This document shows positions 1 to 11,413 of a stretch of DNA of 64,000 bases, piece by piece. The number at the start of each line of letters is the position of its first letter. Positions within the stretch are counted from its first letter, which is position 1. The DNA is from Platanthera guangdongensis. Lineage: Eukaryota > Streptophyta > Magnoliopsida > Asparagales > Orchidaceae. The position numbers were made by a program, and so were the translations under genes. Under the pieces are notes generated by a model that made no database searches, was not told the origin of the DNA, and saw only the letters and a program-made list of their open reading frames with translations. The stretch spans positions 118,397,519 to 118,461,518 of the forward strand of contig CM077151.1 in assembly GCA_039583875.1 (NCBI GenBank), written 5' to 3'.

Positions 1-1715
1 TCGCACTCAGAAGGACTAGCACATTCATCACTCCGTCAAGAAACGGGTCCTTAATAAATTCTTTTCTCCCGACTAGGTTCAAGGCCTTCCTCTCAACTGG
101 GATAGTGGTGTCCTTAACCGATCCTACAGGTTCCTTTGGGCTAGTCGGCCTCAATGTAATGGTCTTGCCATTGAACTTGAATTCATACGTGTTGGCTCTT
201 CCAAAATTCGTCGCATCACGGTCATAAAGCCAATGTCGGCCTAACAATACGTGAAAAGCGTCCATAGGAAAGACATCACACCATACCTCATCAGTATAGG
301 ATTTGAATGAGCGGGGGACTAGGCATCGCTTGGTGATCGGGACGGTAACCTTATTGATCCAAGCTACCTGATAGGGAGCCAGGTGGGGTTCCGTGGTAAG
401 GTCATACATGTAATGGCCTTCTCGGATATGACATTCACACAGCTACCGCTATCAATAATCAACTTGCAGAACTTCTCTCCACTCTTAAAAATCAAAGAAA
501 ATATACTCGTCCTCTTCCAATCATCTAACAGACGAGGAGCGATCAAGATACAACACATCACCATAAGGGGGTGATCGTCCTCCAAGTCACTTGGGAAACA
601 ATCTAGGTCACTCTCCTCAGCAGCCTCATAAACCAGATCGGAGGGGTCGGTAATCGAATCTAATAGGGCTATGGCTATAGTCTTTGTTAGGCATTCAAAG
701 GCATAGTGGCCCTGAACAACACAAGCATAACACGTGGCATTGGACTTACTAACCATCCCTATGGGGATATGTTCACTATTGGGATTCCTAGCGTTCCTAA
801 CTGTGATAAATACTGACTTAGACTCGTTGGACCGAATCTTCCCTTTATCCTGGTAAGTGGAAGTCGATGCTCCCATTGTGGACTTACCCTTCGCTTGTGA
901 ATAATGGGAGTGCGCCTTAAAGGCAAGATTTTTTTCAATGTCGAGGGCGGCATTGAAAGTCGTGTTCAAATCCGTATGTCCATAGCATCGGAGTTTCCTT
1001 TGGATGTCGGGAGATAGCCCCTTTCGAAACCTAAATAAAGTAAGCTCGGGAGCCTCTATAAGGTCACAATGCACTAAGCGGCCCTTTAACCCGCCCATGT
1101 ACTCGGCTACCGATTTTGAGCCTTGCTGTAGGGTGGCTAGCTCATCGAATATCTGTGTATGGTGGTGCGCAGGGACGTACTGATCAGACAATAGGTTCTT
1201 CATTACGGGCCATCCAACTAGTGGGACTCCATTCCCGATCCCTAGCTTACGCTCGTCATTTAGCCAATATGTCTTAACACTCCCAGTTAACTTCATCCTG
1301 GCGACTTGGAGCATCTAAAGGTCCATGAGAGTGTGTCATTCGAAGTAACATTCCATGTCTACCACCCAAGTGAGGAAGATCTGGGGATCTCCCATGCCGT
1401 CGTAGGTGGGGCATCGATCTTAATGGCCCTAGTAATATCGATGTCACGTTTGTGGTGACGATCTAGACGAGGCATTCGGGGAGAGTTCCCATCAAAATCA
1501 GAATCGTTTACCGGTTAATGCCGGTTGGGCTATCTCACATTAACGGGTGGAGGTGGACGTTCTTGGTTCTGTAGGATTTGGGCTAGCATGGTCCTAAGCT
1601 CCGTCATCTCAGTTTGTAGTCCCTCAATAGCCTCAGTATTCGCATGCCGATGCTCATTCGCAGCCCTTCTAGATGAAGATGGTATAGTGTACTCCGTTCC
1701 TAGTCTAGTGCGCAT
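1..1715 (-). pseudogene. gypsy gag-protease(-RT) polyprotein, frameshifted
   Basis: A structural capsid/nucleocapsid plus protease polyprotein of a Ty3/gypsy element. The likely start is the ATG at 1715, whose first block encodes a coiled, Glu/Gln-rich leader ending in a Pro run near 1535. The main block (1314-364) has a gag domain, a zinc knuckle of pattern C-x2-C-x4-H-x4-C (CYACVVQGHYAFEC, near 735-695) and a protease active site LIIDSGSCVNVIS near 460-430. A one-base shift around 395-410 moves the reading frame; the other frame continues to base 1 with the typical linker motifs VPITKRC and DVFPMDAFHVLLGRHW. Other breaks lie between 1530 and 1314. The gag-pro order and DSG-type protease support gypsy rather than copia. 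It is not expressed as an intact protein. Confidence 0.82.
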
Positions 1716-1956
1716 ATAGGGTTACCCAAAATTTTGAAATATGATTTTTTTGAGGCTGGTCCTAAAGTTAAAACAAGATATTTTTAAATTTTCTTGATGT
1801 GATAGGAACGAGGAACGTTAAAATTTTTTTATATATATTTTCGCAGAAAAATAAAGATTTTATACCACTATTTGCAGACCAGAATTTTTTTTTGATTAAT
1901 TCATGCCAACGGAAGAAAGCGAGGACGTTTGCAACATAGAGGTTGAAACAACCTCC

Positions 1957-1966
1957 CTCTGATACA
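1957..1966 (-). promoter_or_regulatory. primer binding site of gypsy element
   Basis: On the minus strand this reads TGTATCAGAG, one G short of the usual initiator-Met tRNA complement TGGTATCAGAG, four bases inside the LTR end. Its place between LTR and gag supports the call. Confidence 0.65.
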
Positions 1967-1970
1967 AAAT

Positions 1971-3006
1971 TGATGTAGCGCATGTCGCTAACGGAGATCT
2001 ACACGAGAGACGGCTCTAGTTCGCCATCAACACATACATGTTCCGCCGCACCTACACAAGCATCTACCGCCCTCAATACGTACTCGTTTCGCGCACAAAG
2101 CATAAACACAATCAGAGAATGATCGACTCTAAAACAACTATGAAAAAATGAGTCGACTCGTTCCCAAAGATAATGCAAAGGTTACCAATCCCTTTTGAGA
2201 GCAAGACCAAGGCTATAGGACCTACCCGGTCCGGAGAAAAGGAAATATGAATTATAATGATTTTTATTTCAGAGATTTGAAAACCGATTGAGATTTAAAA
2301 TCACGGAGAACACGATGGTTCAACCTCCACAAATCTAAACAGAAGAATCACTAGAGAAGGGGGAAGAGATTACCCAACCCGTTGGTGGGAAACACAGTTG
2401 ATAACTTTGTGGGAGAATCACTCTCTCCACAATTTCCACAGGCGTCGCACCGAATGGATCCAACGGCATCGCACCGAGTGGGGTTGCCGTCCTTCTTCCT
2501 TGGAGTCACACCAAGAAACCACGCCGGAGGCTCCACGAGTGGGGAGGATGAAATAGGGGAAGAGGGAGACAAGGGGGGTGGCGGCTAGTCTCAAGCCTTG
2601 GCCGAATTCCTCTTAGATAAAGGGGATTTTAGGTTTTCATTCTTCATTCCTCCAATCACTTAATAAGCCTCCTTTATATAGGAGTTACAAAATAGATCCA
2701 ACCGTCCAAGATTAAGATGAAACCTCATCAATCCAGTTGTTTAATAGCACACTAACTGTTTATACGCGCACCTAAATTAAAGAGAAAGAAATTAAAATTT
2801 TACAAGTTCTAAATTAATTAAAGCACTTAAAGGAATAAAAATGGTCTTCAAATAAGCCTTTAAGTAGGATTCGCGTATCGCGGACGAAGGTTGTAACGTT
2901 GTCATCCGTTAGCAGCCAATGAGTCATCATGTCGCCTGAAATCTTTATATTGTATTATTTCAGCATCCGGATCATCTTCAAGTGGTGGTGGAGGAGCCGC
3001 GACATC
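1971..3006 (-). repeat. 5' LTR of the gypsy element
   Basis: The inner end begins TGATGT on the plus strand, next to the primer site. The outer end reads GCGACATC at 3006, and its inverted match ACATCA to TGATGT is completed by the bases just beyond the solo LTR (4773-4777). The LTR contains a minus-strand TATA box and small spurious ORFs. The outer boundary is inferred from terminal inverted symmetry, not from a second LTR copy. Confidence 0.6.
2671..2680 (-). promoter_or_regulatory. TATA box of gypsy LTR promoter
   Basis: The minus strand reads CTATATAAAGG in an otherwise mixed-sequence LTR, about 700 bases upstream of the inner LTR end, suitable for driving leftward genomic RNA. Confidence 0.6.
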
Positions 3007-3334
3007 TGTTGGATATTTTATCCACAATAAACTAGATTTGGTGAAGTCACCCTTGAACTAAGATAAATTAAGTTGTATTTGATGTATTGTTTGAGTTATG
3101 TATTTGTAGGACTAATTTGCCCATTATAGACTAATGTCATACTACAAAGGGTCACCAAACACAGGACCATACAATATAATCCCTCATTGTGTAATCCACG
3201 GTGTTGACTCATGTGTAGCCTCTCTATTGGGATACACTTCATTTTTCAAGCACTAGGATTGATTGGAGAAAGGCATGTTGTTGATTTTATTGAAGAAAGT
3301 AAAATCCTTATGAAGGAAAATATTCTAAGTATTT

Positions 3335-3950
3335 CACTCGAGTAGAAGTTTAAGTACTCGAGTTGAACTCTTAGTAAATACTCGAGTAAGTCTGTCTGAA
3401 TTCGAGTAAGGGAAATGGTTCTCGAGTAGTCTGAACATAGCTCTCGAGTAGCCAAGTCCATTACTCGAGTATACTTCTTCTTATTCTCGAGTTAACAGAT
3501 TTCCTCTCAGAAAAATATTCTAAGTACTTTACTCGAGTAGTCATGTTAACCACTTGAGTAGATAAGACCTTTATCTCGAGTTACAGAAGGACAGTTCTCG
3601 TGAAGATTCTATCTCACTCGATAAGTTAAGTTCCTGTACTCGAGTAGTCTTTCTACTTATCGAGTAGTCTAGATCCAGTACTCGAGTAATCGAGTCTTAT
3701 CTTCCAGAAATTTTTCAAAGTCCTCCTCTCGAGTAGTTCACTTCTACCTCTCGAGTAGTTCATTTCTACCTCTCGAGTAATCCTTCCACGTCTCTAGTAA
3801 TATTTCTGGCACTCAAGTAAATATTCATTCTACTCGAGTGATTATAGTTTTTTGCTCTGAATTCCTTAAAGAACTTCTTCTCGAGTAGTCTGTTACAATC
3901 TACTCGAGAACCTGAAGTAGCACTCGAGTAATTATCTCTTCACTCGAGTA
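3335..3950 (+). repeat. palindromic CTCGAG array, family A
   Basis: About nineteen exact CTCGAG cores, usually extended to ACTCGAGTA or CTCGAGTAG, plus some seven one-base variants, over about 615 bp. Neighbouring cores are often 21-22 bp apart, for example across 3420-3490 and 3725-3790. Flanks between cores are unrelated. The array ends about 120 bp upstream of the TATA box. Confidence 0.9.
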
Positions 3951-4068
3951 ATGTAGATAATTTTTCCAGAAATTTCGCTAAGTCCAGAACCGACTAGATT
4001 TTCAAATGCCTCGATGTGATTGGTCCACGTGGACGTCATTAATGCTAATTATGACCATTATGGAGATC

Positions 4069-4077
4069 GTATATAAG
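4069..4077 (+). promoter_or_regulatory. TATA box of family A LTR
   Basis: GTATATAAG, the best TATA match in the LTR, placed just after the palindrome array and about 700 bp before the LTR end. Confidence 0.55.
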
Positions 4078-4772
4078 TTCTTGTCATTTCGACTAACACT
4101 AAGCGCGTTAATGAAGCATTCTAGGAATTCTAAATCGGCTACTTTCTCTTTCCTAAATCGGATGCCCCTGCCGCTCATCTTCCTCATCACCAATGGCTGT
4201 CGATCTAGGACGATTCAAAAAGGATTGACTTGCAGATCAAGATACTCTTCCATCTACAAATTTTCTCTTTGATCTTGTGAGTCAAGAAGTTTCAGATCCA
4301 AATCTATCCGAGCATCTTCTTCAACATTTTCTGATAAAGCCACAAAGTACAGGAAGAAGACCTTCGCCGAAATTTCAGATTTGAGAAAAATATTGTTTGT
4401 ATTTCATTTTCTCAATTTATTCTTGTAGGAGATTACTCTATGAGTGTAGGAGCTTTGTTCTTCAAGTTATAGGAAGTTTTGATCTTCCGATTGTAGATCC
4501 GTGTTGTGGATCAAGTTGTAGGAACTTTGTTCCGAGGCGTAGGATTGGTTTCAATCCGAGATAGTGGTGTAGCCTAGTGTAGTGCTTTGCTAGATCAGTG
4601 AGTGGAAAGTGGATGCACCCAAGGTTGGGGAACCACTATAAATCTCTTGTCGTCTGTGAATTCTATGTAGATTTTTGTGCAGAGATCGCTAATTTTTTAT
4701 TTCGCAAAAAGAAGCACAACTCACCTATTCACCACCCTCTAGGTGTTTTAGGTAGACAACTGAACACTTTCA

Positions 4773-6743
4773 GCATCATATTATCTTCTGCTGAAGAGTC
4801 CAGGAAGGTCATGAACATTCATGTATAAGGCTCTTCTGAACTTACCCCTCTAAGTCGTGTAAGCAAACCTGAGTCTAATATTGTTCCTAAAGATGATGTG
4901 CCTAATGCTGAGATGGTTGAAGTAGTGGCAATAGAAGTTGTTGATAAGATATCTGAAGGGATGGAGGAAAATGCCTCCAGATTTGATGATGCCGATGCTC
5001 CTATGCCTCAAAGTGAGGGTGAGATCAAACTTAGTTCAGATAAAGAGACTACAATATCTGAAGATGAGCATCCACTGGACAAAGTCATAGAAATTGCATG
5101 TGATGAGGAAAGGAATGCTCCAGTTGAGGGGGGAGCAACTGACAAAATAGATAATGCAAGATGCATTATTTGTGGGGGTAAAGCTAAAGGTCCATCCAAA
5201 AGTAGTACAGACTGCTACAGGTGATGAATATATTGATGTTGTTGTTGCTGCTGACCTGCATGCAAATGAAGGCATGACAGAGGTTGAGGGGGAGATGCCA
5301 TCTAAACTCCCTGCTCATGAAGTACATGACTTAGTCTCCTCTGAATCTAAAAAAGAGGAATCTAGTCATGATAAAACACACTCCTCAGCAAATCCAGAGA
5401 ATAGCCGGTTCAAGAATGTCTCTACTCAAGGAACAGGGGACAAGCCTGTATAGGAAGATCTAGATGAGGGCACATCTGTCATAGTTGATCTGCTCCCACA
5501 AACATTCCTAGCCCAGCTAAAGGGTTTGCTAGATGAGTAGAGGAGGGCATTACAAAATTATGTGGATGAAATGATCTGAGGAGGGCACTTCAAGGATGTT
5601 AGAAATGATCTGGCAACATCGATCAAATCTATAAGATTTGAAGTAAATCTGGTGAAAGGAGAAACAATCAAATTCTTTATAAGAGCTGCTCCAACTGCAG
5701 ACTATCCTATGGAGAAGCTGGATGTATCAAGATAAAATATAGCCATCATCTTAGAAAATCAACAGATTCAGGCTAAGAACTCAGTGACTATCCATGAAAA
5801 TGATAAAGTTCTGAGAATTGAACAGAATACTGAAATCTTTACAAAGATAGATGCCTGTGCTATGCTACTTGATGACCATATGCTAGAAGTCAAAAATCAT
5901 GTCACAGCTGGAGTCAACTATTTGGAGAAAGAAAGAAGCAAGGCCTGTAGCTCCCAGACCATTGAATTAATTGAAGAAGTCAAAACGGGGGAGAGAGAAG
6001 CCATAATGACTAACACATAAAATATGGTCTGGGCAACTAATGTGGTCAGAGGTTCATTGGAATTAGAGCTAGTGCAATATGATAACATCCCAATGAGGCT
6101 TGCTCAAGTTCTAGAGACTTTGAACAAAGAACCTGCACAAGAGAATCAGGAGTATGGATTATATATAAAAGAAGGTTACAGTGCTGGTAATTAGTGGGGA
6201 GTGCAGTCCACTGCTGCTGAAATTCCTTCCTTCAGCCCCACTATAGACCAGGCACTACAGATAAAAGAAATGACTACAACTGCTGAAATTGAAGAGGAAA
6301 TCTGGATGAGGAAGAGAAAATATAGAGAAGAAATGAAGAAAAGGCCTGATTTTGAGCAATGGAGCCCAGAGTCCAGATCTAGCATTCTGCTTGCTTGGGA
6401 TCAGGTCAAGAATAAGAGGTCAAATAGAGGAAAATGGTATAATAAAATAGAATGGGATAAGATGGAGAAGAGGGACACAGAAAGAAGAATTTACTGGAAG
6501 AACAAAAATTCCAACCTTCTTGCTCATGGTGCTATTGAACCCTTTAAGTACTTTCCCAAGCCTCATGGCTACTTTCAGAGGCAGAAAGAAAAAACTGAAG
6601 TTGAAGCTGAAAAATAAAAAGTAACTAAGGCTAAGGCTTCTGATGAAGCAGACAAAAAGGGAAAGAAGATAGATGGGCCAAAAGACAAACCTACAAAGAA
6701 ATCAAAAGACAGTGGGATTGTGATAAGGGAACCTGAAACTTGA
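4773..6743 (+). pseudogene. ORF3 of copia element B, 5'-truncated and frameshifted
   Basis: Remnant of the third ORF found between pol and the 3' LTR in these SIRE-like elements; its role is unknown. An acidic, Glu/Asp-rich middle (4830-5450, with the NAPVEGG block also seen in Element 1) is followed by a helix-rich part (5780-6020) and the conserved C-terminal module RPDFEQWSP..SR near 6340-6390, then KYFP near 6545. It ends GIVIREPET before TGA at 6741. Internal stops (TAA at 4826, TAG near 5452) and a frame change near 5154 disable it. The N-terminal third is missing, cut by the gypsy insertion. Homology to the ORF3s of Elements 1 and 2 is clear by eye in the C-terminal module. Confidence 0.75.
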
Positions 6744-6968
6744 AAAGTTTCAGGTTCTGCTTATAGGGCTAAGGAATGGGAAATTTTGTTTATTGCACAA
6801 CATTAAAATTCTTTATATGTTAATTAGAATATTATCTGCTATGATCATGATTTATCTGATTTATCATTTTCTATGATTATGATTTATCTTATTTATTTTG
6901 TGATAATATATTTTGTATTTATAGCATAAGTATGTTAGTGTATACATTGTCTTAGGTGTTGACTTCTT
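6744..6968 (+). other. AT-rich 3' untranslated stretch of element B
   Basis: Low-complexity TTTATC/ATGAT-rich DNA between the ORF3 stop and the polypurine tract. I see no ORF or structured element. The equivalent stretch follows ORF3 in Element 1. Confidence 0.6.
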
Positions 6969-6983
6969 CAAATAGGGGGAGAT
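6969..6983 (+). promoter_or_regulatory. polypurine tract of element B
   Basis: CAAATAGGGGGAGAT directly before TGTTGGG, the plus-strand priming site for reverse transcription. It is nearly identical to the tract of Element 1. Confidence 0.85.
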
Positions 6984-7186
6984 TGTTGGGTTTATTGATC
7001 TCAATGTCCTAGATTTCAAGAAGGCCTAACAAATAATGTATACACATATGGTGATCTAACTTGTGCTCAAGTTTAATGATTTCACGATGTCCTAGTAACA
7101 ATGATGAGACAGATAGCCTAAGTGTCTAGGTCAGGTAAATACTTATATAGGGTGTGGAAGGACAGAAAACTATCTAAGTCCACAGG

Positions 7187-8116
7187 CATTGAGTGAAGGT
7201 CATTCACTCAACTCCAGATGACTTATAGCATTGAGTGAATCCTATATAGTCAAAGCCATGAAGTGGCAAGTTGATAAAGTGGCTAAGTCCACAGGCGTTG
7301 AGTGAAGTCAACTCACTCAACGCCATATAGCAAAAGGTTGTGAGACAGGCTAATACAGTCAAAGCCTAAGAAAAAATGGGCAAAAGAGTGGCTAAGTCCA
7401 CAGGAGTTGAGTGAAGATCATTCACACAAAGTCATAGCCCCATAATCATTCAGTATAGCTCAGTCAATCAACACCACAAGAAAACTATGAATATTTACCG
7501 AGTCCTCAAGCATTGAGCGAGGCAAGCTCACTCAACACCATGTGATAATGTGTTCACTAAATCTCAAAGTCAGTGTTGTTTCTTAGACCCAAAAATTTGG
7601 CTAAGTCCAAATGCATTGAGTGTAGCTCACTCACTCAACACAAGATAACAGAAGAGAATATGTTTAGTAGTTTGGCGTTGAGTGGAGCTTACACACTCAA
7701 TTCCAAGAGGCAGAAAATCTGGCTAAGGCAGAAAGCATTGAGTGAGGCATGCTCACTTAACGCTCTCAATGCCAAAATACAAAAATGGTCAAAGAAAAAA
7801 ACATTGAGTGAGGCGTGCTCACTCAATGCTTAACATACTGAAGAAGTAGAAATTTGGTCAAGGCAGAAAGCGTTGAGTGAGGCATACTCACTCAATGCTC
7901 TCAATGCCTAAATTACAGAATGTATGGCTAACGTACAAGGTATTGAGTGAAGTGTGCTCACTCAACACTCTCAACTCTAGGCGTGTAGAATAGGCTGCAG
8001 AAATGGTTATGGTAAAAAGTGTTGAGTGAGGCTTACTCTCTCAACACTGTCAACGCCTAGTTAGACAGAATTATCTAATTACGTTGGCTTTGGCTAATGC
8101 TCATTCACTCAATGCC
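7187..8116 (+). repeat. inverted-repeat array TTGAGTGA..TCACTCAA, family B
   Basis: About twelve units in which TTGAGTGA is followed after 4-8 bases by TCACTCAA, each a potential small hairpin, repeated at roughly 58-80 bp in the best-kept part (7610-8050). Intervening text often reads GGCTAAGTCCACAGG or GGCAGAAAG. This is the family B counterpart of the other palindrome arrays. Confidence 0.88.
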
Positions 8117-8183
8117 TATTCTACTGATGCTTGACTTTTGACTAAGTCTTCAGGGGCGATGTCAGCAAGTCAAAAAGTCAACC

Positions 8184-8193
8184 ATATTTAAAT
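8184..8193 (+). promoter_or_regulatory. possible TATA box of element B LTR
   Basis: ATATTTAAAT lies about 70 bp after the last array unit, the same position as in the other LTRs. The match is weaker than a canonical TATA box. Confidence 0.4.
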
Positions 8194-8817
8194 TGTTAGC
8201 GGCAATGCTACTTTACATGACAAAAGGTGCCGCAGACATACTGTACGATAGTTGGGCGTTAAAGCAAGTATGCCGCTGGCATTAAATGTGTGGGGCCCAC
8301 TACAAAAGGAGTCGTTGGGACATAAATGATAAATAGAAAAGCCTTTATAGAGGAAGATAACTTTTGGCGCAGAGCTTTTAAGATACTTATTCTTCATCGC
8401 CATTATTGCTGTGAAGAGAAGAATAGAAAGCAAAAGACTCGAGGTCTAAAATTTAATTTTTATTGCTGTCCTAGGATTGAACGATCCACAAGTTTTTTTG
8501 GGTTTTATAATTTTTATTTAATTTTCTGATTTAACAAAAATTAAACAAAGCGAACAACAAAACAAACGAAGAATAAGACATGTTTTTTTGGATTTTTGCG
8601 GGATATTTTAAAATTTTGTTTTGTTTTGTTTTTTATTATTTAAAGACAACAAATGAAAGAATAGAAATAAATAGAAGCAAAAACCAACAAACACAAATCG
8701 TACTGCCGGCGCTAAGGCTACGGTGCGACGGTAACTCACAGAAATCAAGAAATATGAAAAAAAGCCCCAAGGATAGTTGGTGATGCATCATGACTAGGTA
8801 GAGAGATCTAAAACGCC

Positions 8818-9647
8818 CTACTCAAGTCGAAGTAGCAAAAAACGAGCATTGAGGAGGGGTTTTGTTAAGATATCAGCTAGTTGATTGTCGGTTCCAATGA
8901 AGCTTACTCTCACGTTCTCTTTCTTAATGTGATCTCGAATGAAATGATGACAAATGTCAATATGTTTGGAACATGAGTGATGCACTGAATTATTTATCAA
9001 GTCTATGACACTCTTGTTGTCGCACCTAAGGTTAACGTTCCTAAAGACTATGCCAAAGTCCCCTAACATTTGTGACATCCAAAATGTATGTGTGCAACAA
9101 CTTCTTAAGGAAATATACTCGGCTTTAGCAGTAGAGATGGCAACAAAGTTTTGTTTTCTACTTAACTATGAGACTAGTTCCATACCTAGGAAGTGACAGG
9201 TATCACTTGTGCTCTTACGATCAAGTGAGCATCCAACGTAATCAATGGTTAAGTTCCTGTGAAGTGTGAAGTCAGTGGAATGGGGGTACCAAATACAAAG
9301 ATTTTGGGTGCCTATAAGATACCTAAAGATATGTTTGACAGCTTTGAAGTGAGATTCTTTACGATTGGCTTGATACCTAGCATAGAGACACACCGTGAAT
9401 GTAATATCGGGCCTAGAAGCACTTAAGTAGAATAGTGATCCGATCGTTCCTCTAAATACAGTTTGGTTCACCAAAATTCCACTTTCATCTTTTCCTAATT
9501 TTAGAGACGCACTCATTGGAGTTTTGACTTGTTTCAAATTTTCAAAGCCAAATCGCACATGCATATCTTTTGTGTATTTTGATTGACTTATAAAAATTTC
9601 ATCATTGCATTAAAAAATCTGAAATCCTAAGAAATATGTTAACTCTT
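8818..9647 (-). pseudogene. copia RT C-terminus and RNase H fragment
   Basis: Reverse-strand remnant of a Ty1/copia pol. From 9647 leftward: the end of RT (YFLGFQI, then ISQSKYTKDM), a post-RT connection with SASRPDITF near 9420, and RNase H with DRKSTSDTCHFLG near 9200, a degraded catalytic stretch around 9140-9080, and the C-terminal signature TDNQLADILTKPL near 8860. Stops and frame changes occur, including near 9600 and 9160. No LTR, gag or integrase accompanies it. A 12-bp direct repeat (CGCCATTATTGC at 8398-8409 and 9651-9662) brackets the region. It is not related closely enough to Elements 1-3 to be their copy. Confidence 0.8.
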
Positions 9648-9801
9648 CTTCGCCATTATTGCAGGTTGCATGTATTGAAAGAAAAATAAAATCAACCAAT
9701 AAAGCATCCAACTAAAAGAAAATAAAAGATAGTCACTAAGGACTAAGAAAACTATTCACCCCCCTCTAGGTGATTAGTTATCCTTAAAATAAAGACTTTC
9801 A

Positions 9802-9989
9802 ACTGGTTTGGGTGCCCTCCTAGGAAGTCTATGTATGACCCAACTTAACTATCAAGTTCATTCATCAAATAGAGGTTGTGGCCACCATCAACCTGCCTGT
9901 AGTATGGAGAGTGGTTGGGGTGCTTGGGCTGCAGCCCGGTAGCGTCGCCTAGAGTAGAGCCGTGACATTGTCATGTTAGATCGGCTAGG
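9802..9989. other. unassigned stretch before C-1 gag
   Basis: I see no ORF or repeat signature. It may be leader sequence of element C-1 or older DNA; the C-2 copy shows no obvious equivalent. Confidence 0.4.
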
Positions 9990-10180
9990 GTCATTACATA
10001 TAAGGAGTTTTTTAATGCTTAGATCAGGAAATTGATTGAGGACCTCTTTTCCATGAGGTATTCAAAAGGAGGCGGTGTTTGCGACTATATACTGAAGATG
10101 GTCTATTTTTAGACGAAACTGTAGAGTTAGAGATCACTCTTACTGAAGCGTTGATAGTAGACCATGTGATGCCCAAAGAT
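9990..10180 (+). pseudogene. gag fragment of copia element C-1
   Basis: Decayed piece of a Ty1/copia gag (UBN2-like capsid domain). It matches the C-2 gag at about 56480-56620 in order: a block around CTCTTTTCCATGAGG, then GACTATATACTGAAGATGG, then GAGTTAGAGATCACTCT, then the GAAGC(G/A)TTGATAGT block. The similarity stops at about 10175 and resumes near 12316, so the gag was split by a later insertion. Stops are present in every frame, and no start codon is recognisable. Confidence 0.7.
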
Positions 10181-11413
10181 CATCACAAGGTACACTAATA
10201 ATAAAATGTTTAGACAAAATTTTTTAAAACACGCAATTTTAGAAGCCGGCCGCTACTCTCCATTTCCCCATCCTTCTCCTATTTTCTCGTGGTGCCAGGA
10301 AGCATAGAGAAGCCTCTCGACTTCAGGAACGATGGAGAAGAACCTCCTCATATTCTTCCTTAAGTTCTTCATGAGTTTCAGAGCCTAAATTGATCGAAGA
10401 AACCCTAGATCTTCAACAACTCTTGTTTATTTTACCATGTAAGCATTTATTTCCCTCATTTTCCTCTTCTTCATGCAAATAAGAAGTCTTTACTTCAGTT
10501 TTAGAGATTTGGGAGAAGATAAATCTTGTTTGTTTTATTTCGTAATATTTTATGAGGGCATGCAAACCATTTACTTGCTAATTTTATGATTGAATCTTAG
10601 AATAATTTTGGGACTGTTGATATGAAAGTTAGATTTGTTTGGGGGTAATTGAGAAAGATAAGTAATTATATACTGATATCATATGAATGTAGAAAACTAT
10701 GTTTATTGCATGTATCATGATGATTTTAATATACATACAAATTAATAATCATATGGGGACTGATTTTGTTTTGGAAATTTAATTGTATGGAAATTGGAAA
10801 TGAATCCTTACACATGATAGCTGCCCTATTTGGATAGATGCGCTAAATTAGCATGACAATATTGGATAGGGCATGAGCTTTGATACCAATATACTAAGGA
10901 TTTTGTTATGAACCGCTAACATATTTTTGGAATTGCTTCTTGCATGAATAACATTGCTGAAATTGACTTTAAGAATGATAGGGCTTTTGTTCATAGTACT
11001 GATTCTGCTGTCTTTCATACCGATATAAATGAAATTGTTTTGGTTGCAGTTTTTTCCCCTTTCAAGAGAGTTGTGGTCACATATGGAAGGGATAGTTTCA
11101 CACAAGATAATGATACTTTCAGGGACTGCCAGTTGGAAGCATGTGCATGCCCTTGATTTTAATAATAAATGTTAAAAATCAAATTATAATTTTGTTTAAT
11201 TTGCTGATTTTAAATTGTGAAGATCCAAAGTATATTGACTTAATAGTGATGATGAGAGGATGCTGGTCTATATGAGGGAATCATAAATGTGATTTTATTT
11301 GGGATTAAACATGTGATGAGAGGTGTTTTCCTTTTGTTGTGTTACACCACATCGTAAATACTTCGAACTATGGCTCATATGAAATTGTGAATTACTAACA
11401 GCTACACAAAAGT

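Larger units (their letters stand above)
1..3006 (-). mobile_element. Ty3/gypsy retrotransposon, 5' part, truncated by window edge
   Basis: Minus-strand gypsy-type element. Reading leftward it shows the 5' LTR (3006 to 1971), a primer site at once downstream, a gag start at 1715, one zinc knuckle, a retroviral-type protease motif and the start of the RT-linker region, which runs off the window at base 1. The remaining pol and 3' LTR must lie to the left. It appears to be inserted into the ORF3 of copia element B, because ORF3 sequence begins directly beyond the LTR and the solo LTR on its right side. It is non-functional as read, since gag-pro needs several frame changes. Confidence 0.8.
3007..4772 (+). 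mobile_element. solo LTR, copia family A (CTCGAG-array LTR)
   Basis: It begins TGTTGGATAT and ends in ACTTTCA after the segment CCTATTCACC..CTCTAGGTGTTTTAGG, which also closes the LTRs of the other SIRE-like elements here. No primer site or polypurine tract adjoins it, so it is a solo LTR, presumably left by LTR-LTR recombination. Flanking 5-mers are ACATC (3002-3006) and GCATC (4773-4777), a target duplication with one mismatch. It holds a palindrome array and a TATA box in plus orientation. Confidence 0.72.
6984..9801 (+). repeat. 3' LTR of element B, interrupted
   Basis: It starts TGTTGGGTTT at the polypurine tract and appears to close with CTATTCACCCCCCTCTAGGTG followed by ACTTTCA at 9801, the terminal signature of this group. 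It contains the TTGAGTGA palindrome array, a TATA-like site, an AT-rich stretch (8440-8760) of unknown origin and a reverse-oriented copia pol scrap. At 2.8 kb it is longer than its relatives because of that insertion. The right boundary is moderately certain; the matching 5' LTR is outside the window. Confidence 0.6.

Noticed and set aside
2351..2588. Overlapping ORFs on both strands in the gypsy LTR
   Set aside because: Both are short, inside the LTR leader, with low-complexity ends and no homology that I recognise.
10944..11156. 70-codon ORF upstream of the two-exon candidate
   Set aside because: It would lie in the proposed leader intron and has no recognisable feature; not enough support to call it a gene.
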